This document shows positions 52,815-61,789 of a stretch of DNA of 64,000 nucleotides, piece after piece. Where the stretch lies: positions 30,618-94,617 of the forward strand of contig FR883370.1 in assembly GCA_000435835.1 (NCBI GenBank), in the 5' to 3' direction. The notes under the pieces were generated by a model that worked only from the letters and a program-made list of their open reading frames with translations, was not told where the DNA came from and did not search any database. Position 1 is the first letter of the stretch. Each line of letters starts with the position of its first letter. Origin of the DNA: Clostridium sp. CAG:221 (lineage in GTDB: Bacteria > Bacillota > Clostridia > Clostridiales > Clostridiaceae). The position numbers and the translations under genes were made by a program.

Positions 52815-53181
52815 CTTCTTCCTCCTGATACATTTCATTTATCAATGAAATTACTTCTTCCTTATTAAGACCAATAACCTTTGTGCTATTTATAAATTCT
52901 CTAAATATATCTCTAGATTTTTCTTTTTTCAACTCATTGATTATTTCTTTATCTTCAGTAACAAACTTTCCAATACCTCTTTGTGTTTTAATTAACTTAT
53001 CATTTTCAAGTTCAAAATAAACTCTTTGAATAGTATTAGGATTCACCTTTAATTCATTGGCGTACTCTCTAACTGATGGCATTCTTTGACCTCCCTTTAA
53101 AATACCTGATATTATTTTCATTTCAATATGTCTTTTTATTTGAATATATATAGGTTCTTTTGTTGTAAGTTCCAGATCCAT
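52807..53181 (-). CDS. GntR-family (YtrA-type) regulator
   Basis: The 124-residue protein has the winged helix MDLELTTKEPIYIQIKRHIE, MPSVREYANELKVNPNTIQR and TQRGIGKFV, with a short tail. The ATG at 53181 is chosen for the CGAGGTGAGAAA upstream; an open extension of 16 codons has no site. It heads the operon with the broken ATPase, the frameshifted permease and the DUF4097 lipoprotein. It is intact and may still repress the operon. Confidence 0.87.
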   Translation of the reverse strand: MDLELTTKEPIYIQIKRHIEMKIISGILKGGQRMPSVREYANELKVNPNTIQRVYFELENDKLIKTQRGIGKFVTEDKEIINELKKEKSRDIFREFINSTKVIGLNKEEVISLINEMYQEEEDE

Positions 53182-53360
53182 TTTCTCACCTCGATATCGT
53201 ATCTCTGTATTAATTAAATAGTACACCATTACTGTATTTTACTTAATTCCCATATATTTGAACAAAACTCCATTTTCCTTGATTTTCCCATTATTTATCA
53301 TAACTTCATATTGTTCGCTTTATTTTTCTTTTATTTACTTTATTTTACTAAATTTTAAAA

Positions 53361-53402
53361 AAAGAAACTGTATCTCTAATTTTTTAGGGATACAGTTTCT
53401 TT
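53361..53402 (-). terminator. Terminator of the histidine kinase gene
   Basis: AAAGAAACTGTATC pairs perfectly with GATACAGTTTCTTT. Confidence 0.75.
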
Positions 53403-53409
53403 CATAATA

Positions 53410-55065
53410 CTAATATAATTCATATATATCAGAAAATTCTATATTTATTTTTTGAACCAACGGCTTACTTTCAACATCCATTACTCTATTATGATTATTT
53501 ACCTCTTCATTAATTTTAATATTAGGTAATTTTACAACAAATTCACTTCCCTCAGAAACATCTTCTAAATACACTTCACCATCATGCAACTCTACTAAGG
53601 ATTTAACTAATGCTAATCCTATACCGCTTCCTTCATTTTTTCTATTAAGTGATTTATCTTCTTGAACAAATCTATTAAATATATCTTCTCTAATATCTTT
53701 TGAAATTCCGATACCATCATCCTTAACTCTAATAAAAACATACTTATCATCAGCTTCAACTATGACTGAAATATTTCCATCATTATTAGTAAATTTAATA
53801 GCATTAGATAATAAGTTTAATATTACCCTTTCCATACTTTCTGGATCACATCGTATTTCTAATTCTTCTATATAAGTATCAAAAACTATATTTATATTCT
53901 TAGATTCCACATAAGGAATAATTGATAATGTAATATCTTCTACTAAACTTACAATTTCGCAATTAATAAATATAAGCTTCATATATCCAGAATCAATCTT
54001 AGTCATATCCACAAGATTATTCACTAACCTTAATAATCTATAACAATTTTGTTTTAGTGTATTGTCATATTTATTATAAGCATCACTTAAAGCTTTTTCA
54101 CCATTTATTTTATTTACCTCTAATAACTGAATACAAGAATAAATTATATTAATAGGTGTTTTTATTTCATGAGATAAATTAGCAAAAAATTGACTTTTGG
54201 CTTTTTCTATTTCTTTTATTTCTTTATATTTTATTTTTAGCTCATTAAAATCGCTTACTTTATTATTTAATCTTATACTTTCTTCGATTCTTCTTATAAC
54301 TTCTATGTATAATCCAATTAGCAATATACAATATGCAATAAATGTCAAGGTCTTATTATATTCTAAAATTTTATCACTATACTTTAAAAACATATTAAAG
54401 TAAAACAACCTTCTAATTGTAAATATACTAATAGTTGTAATAAATATTGTATATATAAATATATTTTTTCTTACACATCTTATTGATAACAATACTAGTA
54501 GTATAAAATAATAAATCAATATACCATATTGAAAAATATTCCACAATACTCTACTATTACTTATTAATATATCATTGACATTAAACTTTACCTCTATAAA
54601 TACGCCAATTATGTTTATCACAGCTGCTAAAACAATGTACTTTCTCTTATTTGTAACAATTCTATTGGCATATTTACTTTCATTTAAAATTGCTATTGTA
54701 AGCAAAAAAACTCTAAAAACAAAAGTAAATGTTATTAATTGCTCTATTAATACACTATTATTAATAATAAAATTAACATAAATATATTCAATTAAAATGC
54801 TTATATATGATAATGTTAATATAAAGAATTCATTATTTTTATACATATAATAGTATAATAAACAGCTTGGAATGGCTATTATCCCTACAATTATGTTAAT
54901 TGAATTCAAATCATTAAGTATAGGCAAACTATTTATACTATTAATATCTATTATTTGTATTCCTGAAATAGCAAATGCTAAAAATATAACTGTACTAAAT
55001 AGCATGTACATAATATATTTTCTATTTTTATCTTCATATTTCGTTAATTTAATCTTTTGATTCAT
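53410..55065 (-). CDS. Orphan sensor histidine kinase with multi-helix membrane sensor
   Basis: About eight transmembrane helices cover residues 15-260, consistent with a MASE3-like sensor. A short coiled coil leads to the HisKA box (FFANLSHEIKTPINIIYSCI, phospho-His around residue 298), then the N box ERVILNLLSNAIKFT, G1 VKDDGIGISKDI and G2 GSGIGLALVKSLVE. No response regulator is adjacent. In Clostridia similar orphan kinases act on Spo0A, but nothing here proves that. Confidence 0.87.
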   Translation of the reverse strand: MNQKIKLTKYEDKNRKYIMYMLFSTVIFLAFAISGIQIIDINSINSLPILNDLNSINIIVGIIAIPSCLLYYYMYKNNEFFILTLSYISILIEYIYVNFIINNSVLIEQLITFTFVFRVFLLTIAILNESKYANRIVTNKRKYIVLAAVINIIGVFIEVKFNVNDILISNSRVLWNIFQYGILIYYFILLVLLSIRCVRKNIFIYTIFITTISIFTIRRLFYFNMFLKYSDKILEYNKTLTFIAYCILLIGLYIEVIRRIEESIRLNNKVSDFNELKIKYKEIKEIEKAKSQFFANLSHEIKTPINIIYSCIQLLEVNKINGEKALSDAYNKYDNTLKQNCYRLLRLVNNLVDMTKIDSGYMKLIFINCEIVSLVEDITLSIIPYVESKNINIVFDTYIEELEIRCDPESMERVILNLLSNAIKFTNNDGNISVIVEADDKYVFIRVKDDGIGISKDIREDIFNRFVQEDKSLNRKNEGSGIGLALVKSLVELHDGEVYLEDVSEGSEFVVKLPNIKINEEVNNHNRVMDVESKPLVQKINIEFSDIYELY

Positions 55066-55149
55066 TTGTCTATAATTTCTTCTCCATCAATATTTATTTC
55101 TAATAATATCACAAACCATATAATTATACTATTTTTTGATGTATTAATA

Positions 55150-55173
55150 AAGGAGATTATAAAGAATCTCCTT
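55150..55173 (-). terminator. Terminator-like hairpin
   Basis: AAGGAGATT pairs with AATCTCCTT in the gap between the cyclase-family gene and the kinase gene. Confidence 0.6.
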
Positions 55174-55222
55174 AGAATATTTTATTTAGTTCCAAATAAC
55201 TCCCTAATTCTTAATTTTAAAA

Positions 55223-55846
55223 TTAATATCCTTTATACTGAGCAAAGGCTCTAACTAAGCTTGCTTCTGCATTAATCTTTAATGGTTGAGCAAAGACTTC
55301 AAACTTTTCAACATATACTAAATCATTTAAATTTGTTATGTTTTCTAGTAAAGGAATATCATTTTTTAATAATATTTTATGAATATTGTATGGATATTTA
55401 TCTGGAGAAGGAGCATCAATTCCTAACATTTTTATTTTTTTAATTACTAAAAATTCTGCCAATTCCTCGCTTATAACTGGATGATTTTCAAAGTAATCAT
55501 CTTCTCCAAACTTACTGCTATATCCAGTGTAAAATAAGACTATATCGTTTTCCTTAATTTTTTTATAATATTCTTCTTTTAAGCAAATAATGTCTTCTCC
55601 CACTACATTAATTAATACACCATTACCTATAAATCTGTCCAGTGGATATTCACTTATATATTTACTACTTTTATACATATGCATAGGTATATCTATATGG
55701 GTTCCAACATGCAGTCCAGTCTTTATATTATAAGCTGTATATCCGTCTCTTTCTAAATCTGCTGCTTGTTTAATACTAAAACTTTCATCCCCAGAATATA
55801 CCTTTGTATCATTATCTATTATCTGAGTTAAATCAACATACTTCAT
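55223..55846 (-). CDS. Cyclase-family (kynurenine formamidase-like) hydrolase
   Basis: The 207-residue protein carries the metal-binding HVGTHIDIPMHM motif around residue 47, preceded by IDNDTKVYSGDESF, and ends with the LGIDAPSPD region. Family members are metal-dependent amidases or cyclases, including KynB, which hydrolyses N-formylkynurenine. No tryptophan catabolism genes are nearby, so the substrate is unknown. Confidence 0.85.
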   Translation of the reverse strand: MKYVDLTQIIDNDTKVYSGDESFSIKQAADLERDGYTAYNIKTGLHVGTHIDIPMHMYKSSKYISEYPLDRFIGNGVLINVVGEDIICLKEEYYKKIKENDIVLFYTGYSSKFGEDDYFENHPVISEELAEFLVIKKIKMLGIDAPSPDKYPYNIHKILLKNDIPLLENITNLNDLVYVEKFEVFAQPLKINAEASLVRAFAQYKGY

Positions 55847-55984
55847 AAGTTTCTATCTCCCCTTTTCTACACTGTCTTAAAAGCTTTTTATTTTTCCTAA
55901 TTTTACCACACTTTTTCTTACAAAACAATAATTGACTTTGTAAATATTTACACCCAAATGAAATTAAGCTTTGTAGTTATAACT

Positions 55985-56023
55985 AAAGGGTTTATATTAA
56001 AATTTCTTTAACATAAACCCTTT
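55985..56023 (-). terminator. Terminator of the dUTPase gene
   Basis: AAAGGGTTTAT pairs perfectly with ATAAACCCTTT. Confidence 0.7.
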
Positions 56024-56029
56024 AAATAT

Positions 56030-56476
56030 CTATTTAGCTCCTGTAGTTCCAAATCCTCCACGATCAGAGTTTCCAAAACTCTCCACTTCTTCAAATTCTA
56101 TTTCTGGCATTACTTCCATTATTCTAAATTGCCCTATTTTATCACCTTTTCTTATCCATGTACCATTTTTTTCATTTTCTTTTCCTTGTAGGCAATATAC
56201 AGGCATATGCCATTGATCATTATCTCCAATATATGTATCATCAACAACCCCTACGCTATTTGTCTGAATTATTCCCCACGTTTTAAAAGTTGAGCTTCTT
56301 GGTGCTAAATGCCCTTCCCACCCTTGTGGTAATTCTAAAGCAAAACCTAATGGTATCATTGCTCTTTCATTTACAGGAACAAACACATCTTTGTTAGCAT
56401 AGACATCAATCCAATTACCTTTACTTATCTTTTCTAATTTCTTAGCTTCTTCAAAATATTTAATTCTTATCTTCAT
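56030..56476 (-). CDS. dut: dUTP diphosphatase-family protein
   Basis: The 148-residue protein has the dUTPase motifs in order: LAPRSSTFKTWGI (II, around residue 57), NSVGVVDDTYIGD (III, around residue 73), GDKIGQFRI (IV) and the C-terminal RGGFGTTGAK (V). The trimeric enzyme converts dUTP to dUMP. Motif III carries the catalytic Asp. Some phage and clostridial versions share this short form. It is a single gene with its own terminator. Confidence 0.88.
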   Translation of the reverse strand: MKIRIKYFEEAKKLEKISKGNWIDVYANKDVFVPVNERAMIPLGFALELPQGWEGHLAPRSSTFKTWGIIQTNSVGVVDDTYIGDNDQWHMPVYCLQGKENEKNGTWIRKGDKIGQFRIMEVMPEIEFEEVESFGNSDRGGFGTTGAK

Positions 56477-56538
56477 ATTTTTATCCTTTCTTTTGTACTA
56501 TAGTCCACTCCTTTTTATATAGTATCATATATTTTATT

Positions 56539-56572
56539 GGGATGATAGGATATAATATAAACCTATCATCCC
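56539..56572 (-). terminator. Terminator of the SpaA-like protein gene
   Basis: GGGATGATAGG pairs perfectly with CCTATCATCCC. Confidence 0.7.
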
Positions 56573-56577
56573 TCTTA

Positions 56578-57015
56578 TCATTTCCTTATTCTATTAATTA
56601 CAACAACTGTTTCTTCTTGATTTTCCTCATCTATTGTCACTTCATTCCATTCCATATATATTGGTTTTTGAAAAAATTTTCTATCTACAATAGCTATTAC
56701 TCTATAACTGCCTTTTTTTAAATTAGTGAAAGTAACCTGACCTTTTTCATTGGTTAATTTTGATGAAATAAGCCGTGGAGAAATTCCATTTAACATGTAC
56801 AAATTTATTTTGCTAGATGATATTAATGTTCCATCTTTATTGCCTAATCTAGATATAACTTTTATCTTTCCTCTAATATCTACATTTTCTTTTTTATTAT
56901 TTTCTATGGTTTCTACCTCATAACTTTCATAAGTTATTATATTTTCATCGGTGTTATCATGTACTATTCCTTTATCCTCTATGTTTTCATAATCATCATC
57001 TATTTTAATTTTCAT
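56578..57015 (-). CDS. Protein with a SpaA/Cna-B-like beta domain
   Basis: The acidic first 50 residues lack a signal peptide. From about residue 50 the sequence KIKVISRLGNKDGTLISSS, SKLTNEKGQVTFTNLKKGSY and YRVIAIVDRKFF resembles the prealbumin-like domains found in pilin and carboxypeptidase regulatory modules. Of two ATGs, the one at 57015 has better spacing to GGGAG. The role is unknown; an intracellular form of such a domain is uncommon. Confidence 0.6.
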   Translation of the reverse strand: MKIKIDDDYENIEDKGIVHDNTDENIITYESYEVETIENNKKENVDIRGKIKVISRLGNKDGTLISSSKINLYMLNGISPRLISSKLTNEKGQVTFTNLKKGSYRVIAIVDRKFFQKPIYMEWNEVTIDEENQEETVVVINRIRK

Positions 57016-57105
57016 CTTCATCTCTCCCTTTACTATATATTGACATAATATGCTTAAGTTTCAATTTTGTGATAAAAAATTTTAATTCAAATCTGAAGAT
57101 AAAAA

Positions 57106-57134
57106 AATGAGGCTTGATATTAACCAGCCTCATT
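57106..57134 (-). terminator. Terminator of the uracil permease gene
   Basis: AATGAGGCT pairs with AGCCTCATT directly after the stop codon. Confidence 0.7.
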
Positions 57135-57144
57135 ACTAATAATA

Positions 57145-58434
57145 TTATTTCTTTGTTCTATATGTTAAATTCATAACTTGATTTAAAATAACTCCAACAA
57201 TTCCTGCTAAACTTAATCCTGAAATACTAACACTACTTGTTACTGCAATTCCTATAGGACTACTTAAAATATTTCCTGATAAACCAATAAATAATATCAC
57301 TGTTATTATTATTATATTTTGAATGTTCATCTTAACTTTTTCTCTTTTAATGGTTTTAACTCCAACTATGGCTATCATTGAAAATAACATTAAGCTTATT
57401 CCACCCATAACTGGACTTGGCATAGTAACTATTACAGCTCTAAATTTACCTATAAAGCTTAATAATATTGCAAATACTGCTGTTATTCTTAATATTGAAG
57501 GATCATAATTTTTAGTTATTGCAAGAACCCCAGTATTTTCCCCATAAGTAGTATTGGCTGGACCTCCAATTAACCCTGCTGCAAAAGTTGCTAATCCATC
57601 TCCAAGCATTGTTCTATTTAAGCCTGGATCTTCAATAAAGTTTTTTCCTACTACTTGTCCATTAGTTGTTATATCTCCAACATGCTCCATAAATACTGCT
57701 AATACTACAGGAACAATTATTAATATAGCTGATAAATCTAACTTAGGAAGAGTAAAATTTGGTACTGCTAAAAATGTTGCTTCTGATATCGCTCCTGTTT
57801 CAACCATTCCCATAGCATAGGAAATTCCATATCCTATAACTACTGCTATTAATATAGCTACCTGCTTTAACATTCCTTTACCATAATGCTTAATTATTAA
57901 AGCTAAACCTAAAGTAATAGATGCTATTAAAACATTTCTTATAGCTCCTGATTGCCCACTTAATAATCCATTAACTCCAGCATTTTTTAATGCATCTGGA
58001 ATTAAATTAAGCCCTATAACTATTATCATTGGTCCTACCACTTGTGCTGGTAAAACTTTTCTAATTTTATCTACACCAATCTTTTTAATTACAAAAGATA
58101 ATATTACATAAATCAAACCTACTGCTACAATTCCACCTTGTGCATATCTTAAATCTCCATATTCCTTCGCCACTACTTGAATTACTGGAATAAATGCAAA
58201 AGATGATCCTAAGAATACAGGAACCTTTCCTTTGGTACAAAGATGAAATATTAATGTTCCAAGTCCTGCTGAAAACAACGCCACTGCTGGATCTAGTCCT
58301 GTTAATAAAGGTACTAATACTGTTGCTCCAAACATTGCAATAAGATGCTGAAACCCTAACACACCCTTAAAAAGTCCACATGCAACTTTCTGTTTCTTTA
58401 AATCTCTACTTATTCCTTCTGTAAATTGTGCCAT
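57145..58434 (-). CDS. uraA: Uracil permease
   Basis: The 429-residue protein belongs to the NCS2 family with about 14 transmembrane segments: GFQHLIAMFGATVLVPLLTG near the start, FLGSSFAFIPVIQ around residue 75, VFMEHVGDITTNGQVVGKNF around residue 250 and GGPANTTYGENTGVLAITKN around residue 290. It imports uracil with protons. The PyrR-binding loops upstream confirm a pyrimidine substrate. Confidence 0.93.
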   Translation of the reverse strand: MAQFTEGISRDLKKQKVACGLFKGVLGFQHLIAMFGATVLVPLLTGLDPAVALFSAGLGTLIFHLCTKGKVPVFLGSSFAFIPVIQVVAKEYGDLRYAQGGIVAVGLIYVILSFVIKKIGVDKIRKVLPAQVVGPMIIVIGLNLIPDALKNAGVNGLLSGQSGAIRNVLIASITLGLALIIKHYGKGMLKQVAILIAVVIGYGISYAMGMVETGAISEATFLAVPNFTLPKLDLSAILIIVPVVLAVFMEHVGDITTNGQVVGKNFIEDPGLNRTMLGDGLATFAAGLIGGPANTTYGENTGVLAITKNYDPSILRITAVFAILLSFIGKFRAVIVTMPSPVMGGISLMLFSMIAIVGVKTIKREKVKMNIQNIIIITVILFIGLSGNILSSPIGIAVTSSVSISGLSLAGIVGVILNQVMNLTYRTKK

Positions 58435-58505
58435 ATGTGGTCACTCTCCTCTTAATTTAATATAACAATATTACTTGTCAAAACTAGCTAAAAGCCAGTA
58501 AATAA

Positions 58506-58680
58506 GGAGAAACTTTATTTCTCCCTTTATAGCCTCTCTGGACTATTATTAAAGGTATCTTTATCAAAAAAGCTCCTTACCTGATCGGCAAGAAGCTATA
58601 GATATCACAAAAAAACATAGAATATCACTATATACTACTTTCCGACCTCTCTGGATCGCTTTAAAGATAAATCTTAAGCT
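58506..58680 (-). promoter_or_regulatory. PyrR-dependent attenuator of uraA
   Basis: On the minus strand TCCAGAGAGG occurs twice, in GATCCAGAGAGGTCGG (58646-58655) and AGTCCAGAGAGGCT (58533-58542). This is the PyrR-binding loop of the anti-antiterminator. The second copy is followed by a GGAGAAA/TTTCTCC terminator hairpin (58506-58524). In the known mechanism PyrR with UMP stabilises the anti-antiterminator and stops transcription. Two copies in tandem suggest two control elements or a duplicated loop. Confidence 0.85.
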
Positions 58681-58817
58681 AATTATACATAGGTAGTTTA
58701 TTTTTTGCAATGATAAATCACATATTTTTCTAATTTATTTTAATTTTATTCGGAAATACTATAAATATGATTATTTTAATTTAATTTTACTTCCTATAAT
58801 TTGAAAGGAGATTTTTT

Positions 58818-59543
58818 ATGTTTAATTTTTTTAAAAAAACATCATTCTTTTTGTTGTTTCTTATACTGATTGCTCCTTTTTATAAGGTGAGATGTGAAGA
58901 AGGTTCCATTGAAGAACAAAGTAAAAAAACTGTATACCTTACCTTTGATGATGGTCCTGGTGGCAAAGCAACCTTAGAAGTATTAGATACTTTACAAAAG
59001 GAAAATGTTCCTGCAACTTTTTTCATAATTGGTAATCAAATTTGCGGACAAGAGGACATTATATTAAGAATGAAAAATGAAGGGCACAGTTTAGGATTAC
59101 ATAGTTTTTCTCATGATAGAAATATTTTATATAGAAGTAATGGGGATTTCATTAATGAAATGAAAAAATGCCAAGATGAATTATTTAGAGTTACAGGGGA
59201 TTACTACACTATTTTGAGATTTCCCTTTGGCAGCAATAATAGCACATATAGATTAACTAAAAGCATGGTTGATTGTATACATCAAAGTGGTTTCACCATT
59301 TACGATTGGACTCAAGACACATTAGATGGAGCTAACCCTAACTCTTCTCCTGACCTAATTCTTAATAGAGCTATCTCTACTGATGATACAGTGGTAGTTT
59401 TAATGCATACTTCAAATATAAATATGAATTCTGCTAAAGCTCTCCCTGGCATAATTAAATACTATAAATCTCAGGGATATACATTTAAAAAAATAACTCC
59501 TAATACTGAAGAGATTTATAAAATAACAAGACCAAATTGTTAG
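58818..59543 (+). CDS. Polysaccharide deacetylase
   Basis: A signal peptide (residues 1-26) leads to a NodB domain with KTVYLTFDDGPGG around residue 38, LGLHSFSHDRN around residue 93 (zinc-binding H-x-x-x-H), RFPFGSNN around residue 133, DWTQDTLDG around residue 170 and VVLMHTS around residue 195. It should act outside the membrane on N-acetylglucosamine- or N-acetylmuramic-acid-containing polymers such as peptidoglycan. AAAGGAGA precedes the start. Confidence 0.9.
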   Translation: MFNFFKKTSFFLLFLILIAPFYKVRCEEGSIEEQSKKTVYLTFDDGPGGKATLEVLDTLQKENVPATFFIIGNQICGQEDIILRMKNEGHSLGLHSFSHDRNILYRSNGDFINEMKKCQDELFRVTGDYYTILRFPFGSNNSTYRLTKSMVDCIHQSGFTIYDWTQDTLDGANPNSSPDLILNRAISTDDTVVVLMHTSNINMNSAKALPGIIKYYKSQGYTFKKITPNTEEIYKITRPNC

Positions 59544-59546
59544 TTT

Positions 59547-59682
59547 AATTATGAATTATGAATGATGAGTGATGAATTAATGAATAAACTCCCTTAAAGG
59601 GAGTTTAGAAAAATATTATTTATCAGAAACTCTTTGAGTTTCATCCTTAATTCATCATTCTTAATTCATCATTCATCATTAA
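59547..59682. repeat. Dispersed structured repeat, copy C
   Basis: The element is about 136 bp. Left arm AATTATGAATTATGAATGAT, hairpin AAACTCCC/GGGAGTTT, hairpin GAAACTC-TTT-GAGTTTC followed by CATCC, right arm TTAATTCATCATTCTTAATT. It starts four bases after the deacetylase stop codon and ends 16 bp before the convergent MATE gene, the same placement and orientation as copies A and B. Confidence 0.8.
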
Positions 59683-59697
59683 CTAAATTGTGGCGAC

Positions 59698-61080
59698 TTA
59701 ATTAAGTGCATTAGTGGAACGATATGCACTGTTTAATTTCTTAAATGGCTTTAGCACCATGAAATAAAATGATATAACTAAAAGTATTCCTTTCACAACA
59801 CTAGAAAGACTTATGCTCCACCATACTCCATCTACACCTAAAGCTAAGGTACTGGCAAGAATTAAAGCTGCTGGTACTCTAAGTCCTGTAAAAATTGTAC
59901 TTATTAACGATGGCATCATAGTTTTTCCAACGCCAAAGAATGCACCAGTGGTGGTTATTTCTAAACACATAAATACCTGTGAATATCCTAAAATTCTTAA
60001 ATAATCTGCTCCTTGCTTTATTACTTCCGGTTCATTGATAAATAAGGAGAATAACCACTCTCCACCAAATATCAACAATACTGTAGCAAAAATCCCCAGT
60101 ATTGATGAAAGCATTAAGGTTTTTTTATAACCTTCTTTCACTCTTTCATATTGACCTGCTCCATAATTTTGTCCCACAAAAGCTGTCAAAGCAGCTGAAA
60201 AACCCTCTGCCGTCATCCATGAAATTGACTCTATTTGCGAACCTACTTTCTGTACTGCAATAGGTGTTGCCCCCCATGCTGCAATTATTCTGCCTATAAG
60301 CATTGCAAAGAATGAAAATAAGCAATTTTGTGCTGCTGAAGGAGTTCCCCATTTAATTATTTCTTTAGCACTATCTCTATCTAAATACTTACAGCTCTTT
60401 TTATTTATTCTATAGCCCATTTTCCAAAATACATAAATAAATATGAAAGTTACCGTAATTTGTGATAATACAGTTGCAAATGCTGCACCTTTTACGCCCA
60501 TTGCTTTAAAAGGCCCAATACCAAATATCATCACTGGATCCAATACTATATTTATAATCAAGCCTATGGTATTTACTTTGAATGGAAGCTTGCTATTTCC
60601 TGACGCAGTTATAATCCCTGTAAATTGAGGATTAAGAAAAGCACAAATCATCCCTAATGATACTATTACCAAATAGCTCATTGCCATGGAAATTATTTCC
60701 CTATCACCTAATTTAAAAAATCCAATTAATTCATCCTTAAAAATAAGTAAAAATGATGTATAAGCTATTGCAATTATGATACACATAAAAATACTTGTAT
60801 GTATATATATATCTTTCTTCTTATCCTCCTTTTTTCCTATGGCTTGAGAAACACCTACTTGTGCTCCAGTTTTAGTAATCATAACTAAAGAATTACCAAA
60901 CCAAGTAAAAAAACTTGCAGTACCTACTGCTGCAACTGCTGCACTACCAACCTTTCCAATCCACATCATATCCACCAAACTATAAGCCATTTGGATAAAA
61001 GATGTTCCTAAGATTGGTATTGATAGCGTTAATAATGTTTTGAATATATCACCTTTTACCAAATCAACAGTTTTTTTCAT
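59698..61080 (-). CDS. MATE-family multidrug/Na+ antiporter
   Basis: The protein of about 460 residues has twelve membrane helices and MATE signatures (LSIPILGTSFIQMAYSLVDM, MMWIGKVGSAAVAAVG, QNYGAGQYERVKEGYKKT). The ATG at 61080 has AGGGGGAG upstream; the frame is open 12 codons further without a site. It is related to the pump at 36650 and to the remnant at 33957. Confidence 0.9.
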   Translation of the reverse strand: MKKTVDLVKGDIFKTLLTLSIPILGTSFIQMAYSLVDMMWIGKVGSAAVAAVGTASFFTWFGNSLVMITKTGAQVGVSQAIGKKEDKKKDIYIHTSIFMCIIIAIAYTSFLLIFKDELIGFFKLGDREIISMAMSYLVIVSLGMICAFLNPQFTGIITASGNSKLPFKVNTIGLIINIVLDPVMIFGIGPFKAMGVKGAAFATVLSQITVTFIFIYVFWKMGYRINKKSCKYLDRDSAKEIIKWGTPSAAQNCLFSFFAMLIGRIIAAWGATPIAVQKVGSQIESISWMTAEGFSAALTAFVGQNYGAGQYERVKEGYKKTLMLSSILGIFATVLLIFGGEWLFSLFINEPEVIKQGADYLRILGYSQVFMCLEITTTGAFFGVGKTMMPSLISTIFTGLRVPAALILASTLALGVDGVWWSISLSSVVKGILLVISFYFMVLKPFKKLNSAYRSTNALN

Positions 61081-61119
61081 AAGCTCCCCCTTTATCTTTA
61101 TTCTCATTTTTAACAAAAT

Positions 61120-61141
61120 AAAAAGACGAAATTCGCCTTTT
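61120..61141 (-). terminator. Weak hairpin before the MATE gene
   Basis: AAAAGACG pairs with CGCCTTTT with one mismatch, in the gap between the MATE gene and the small ORF at 61162. It could terminate the small ORF. Confidence 0.4.
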
Positions 61142-61161
61142 TTGTTTATTAGGTATTTTAT

Positions 61162-61272
61162 TTAATTATCTTCTTCTTTTGAAATCCTTTTTTTATCATC
61201 TAATATTATTTTTACTAAGGCTGTTGATGCTGCAACTAAAACCGCCAGTTTTAAACTTTTTTTAAATTTCAT
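61162..61272 (-). CDS. Tiny 36-residue membrane-type protein
   Basis: The ORF reads MKFKKSLKLAVLVAASTALV, then KIILDDKKRISKEEDN. GAGGTGA lies upstream at good spacing. A positively charged start, a short hydrophobic segment of about 12-14 residues and a charged tail suggest a small membrane-associated or unprocessed secreted peptide. Not recognised. Confidence 0.5.
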   Translation of the reverse strand: MKFKKSLKLAVLVAASTALVKIILDDKKRISKEEDN

Positions 61273-61343
61273 TTTTTATTTCACCTCGCCCATAATATTA
61301 AATACTCTTTCATAATTATACTCTTTTCTGGTAATGGAGTAAA

Positions 61344-61526
61344 TTATTTAAACTGATTTAATTCAATATTATATTCATATCCAACTTTTGATAACTTATT
61401 AATTAATTCATCCTTATTTATATCTACATCTTCACAGTACTGATCTAAATTTGAATAAAAATCTCTTAATTTCATATTTACCATACTAACTAATATGTTA
61501 GGATCCATATCTAATAAACTACTCAT
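61344..61526 (-). CDS. DUF4250-type small protein
   Basis: The 60-residue protein matches the DUF4250 pattern: DPNILVSMVNMKLRDFYSNL, DQYCEDVDINKDELINKL and VGYEYNIELNQF. Family members are small helical proteins of unknown function common in Clostridia. Upstream lies a terminator that separates it from the next small gene. Confidence 0.8.
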   Translation of the reverse strand: MSSLLDMDPNILVSMVNMKLRDFYSNLDQYCEDVDINKDELINKLSKVGYEYNIELNQFK

Positions 61527-61571
61527 AATTTTTTCCTCCCAATATTTATAATTATATATATATATTAATAA

Positions 61572-61591
61572 GAGCTGCCAAAAGGCAGCTC
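61572..61591 (-). terminator. Strong terminator between small genes
   Basis: GAGCTGCC pairs perfectly with GGCAGCTC around AAAA and is followed on the minus strand by T-rich sequence. Confidence 0.75.
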
Positions 61592-61638
61592 CTACTATTA
61601 TGCTAGGCTAATTAATACCTATAAAGCTTAGCTTTCTT

Positions 61639-61749
61639 TTATTTGTTCTTACCTACTGAATTAACTTCTGGTACTCTAGCAGCATCACTTTTTCTAGGTC
61701 CTTTAAAATGATCATTTTCCCAAGTTGCTCTTTGACCTTTCTTAGCCAT
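61639..61749 (-). CDS. Tiny basic conserved-looking protein (36 aa)
   Basis: The ORF reads MAKKGQRATWENDHFKGPRK, then SDAARVPEVNSVGKNK. GGAGGTGGTATT just before the ATG is an excellent ribosome-binding site, and the terminator at 61572 follows. A larger ORF in another frame overlaps it but lacks a site. The composition (basic, no hydrophobic core) suggests an RNA- or ribosome-associated peptide; that is inference. Confidence 0.6.
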   Translation of the reverse strand: MAKKGQRATWENDHFKGPRKSDAARVPEVNSVGKNK

Positions 61750-61789
61750 AATACCACCTCCAATAATAGTATTGGTATTATGGACATTT

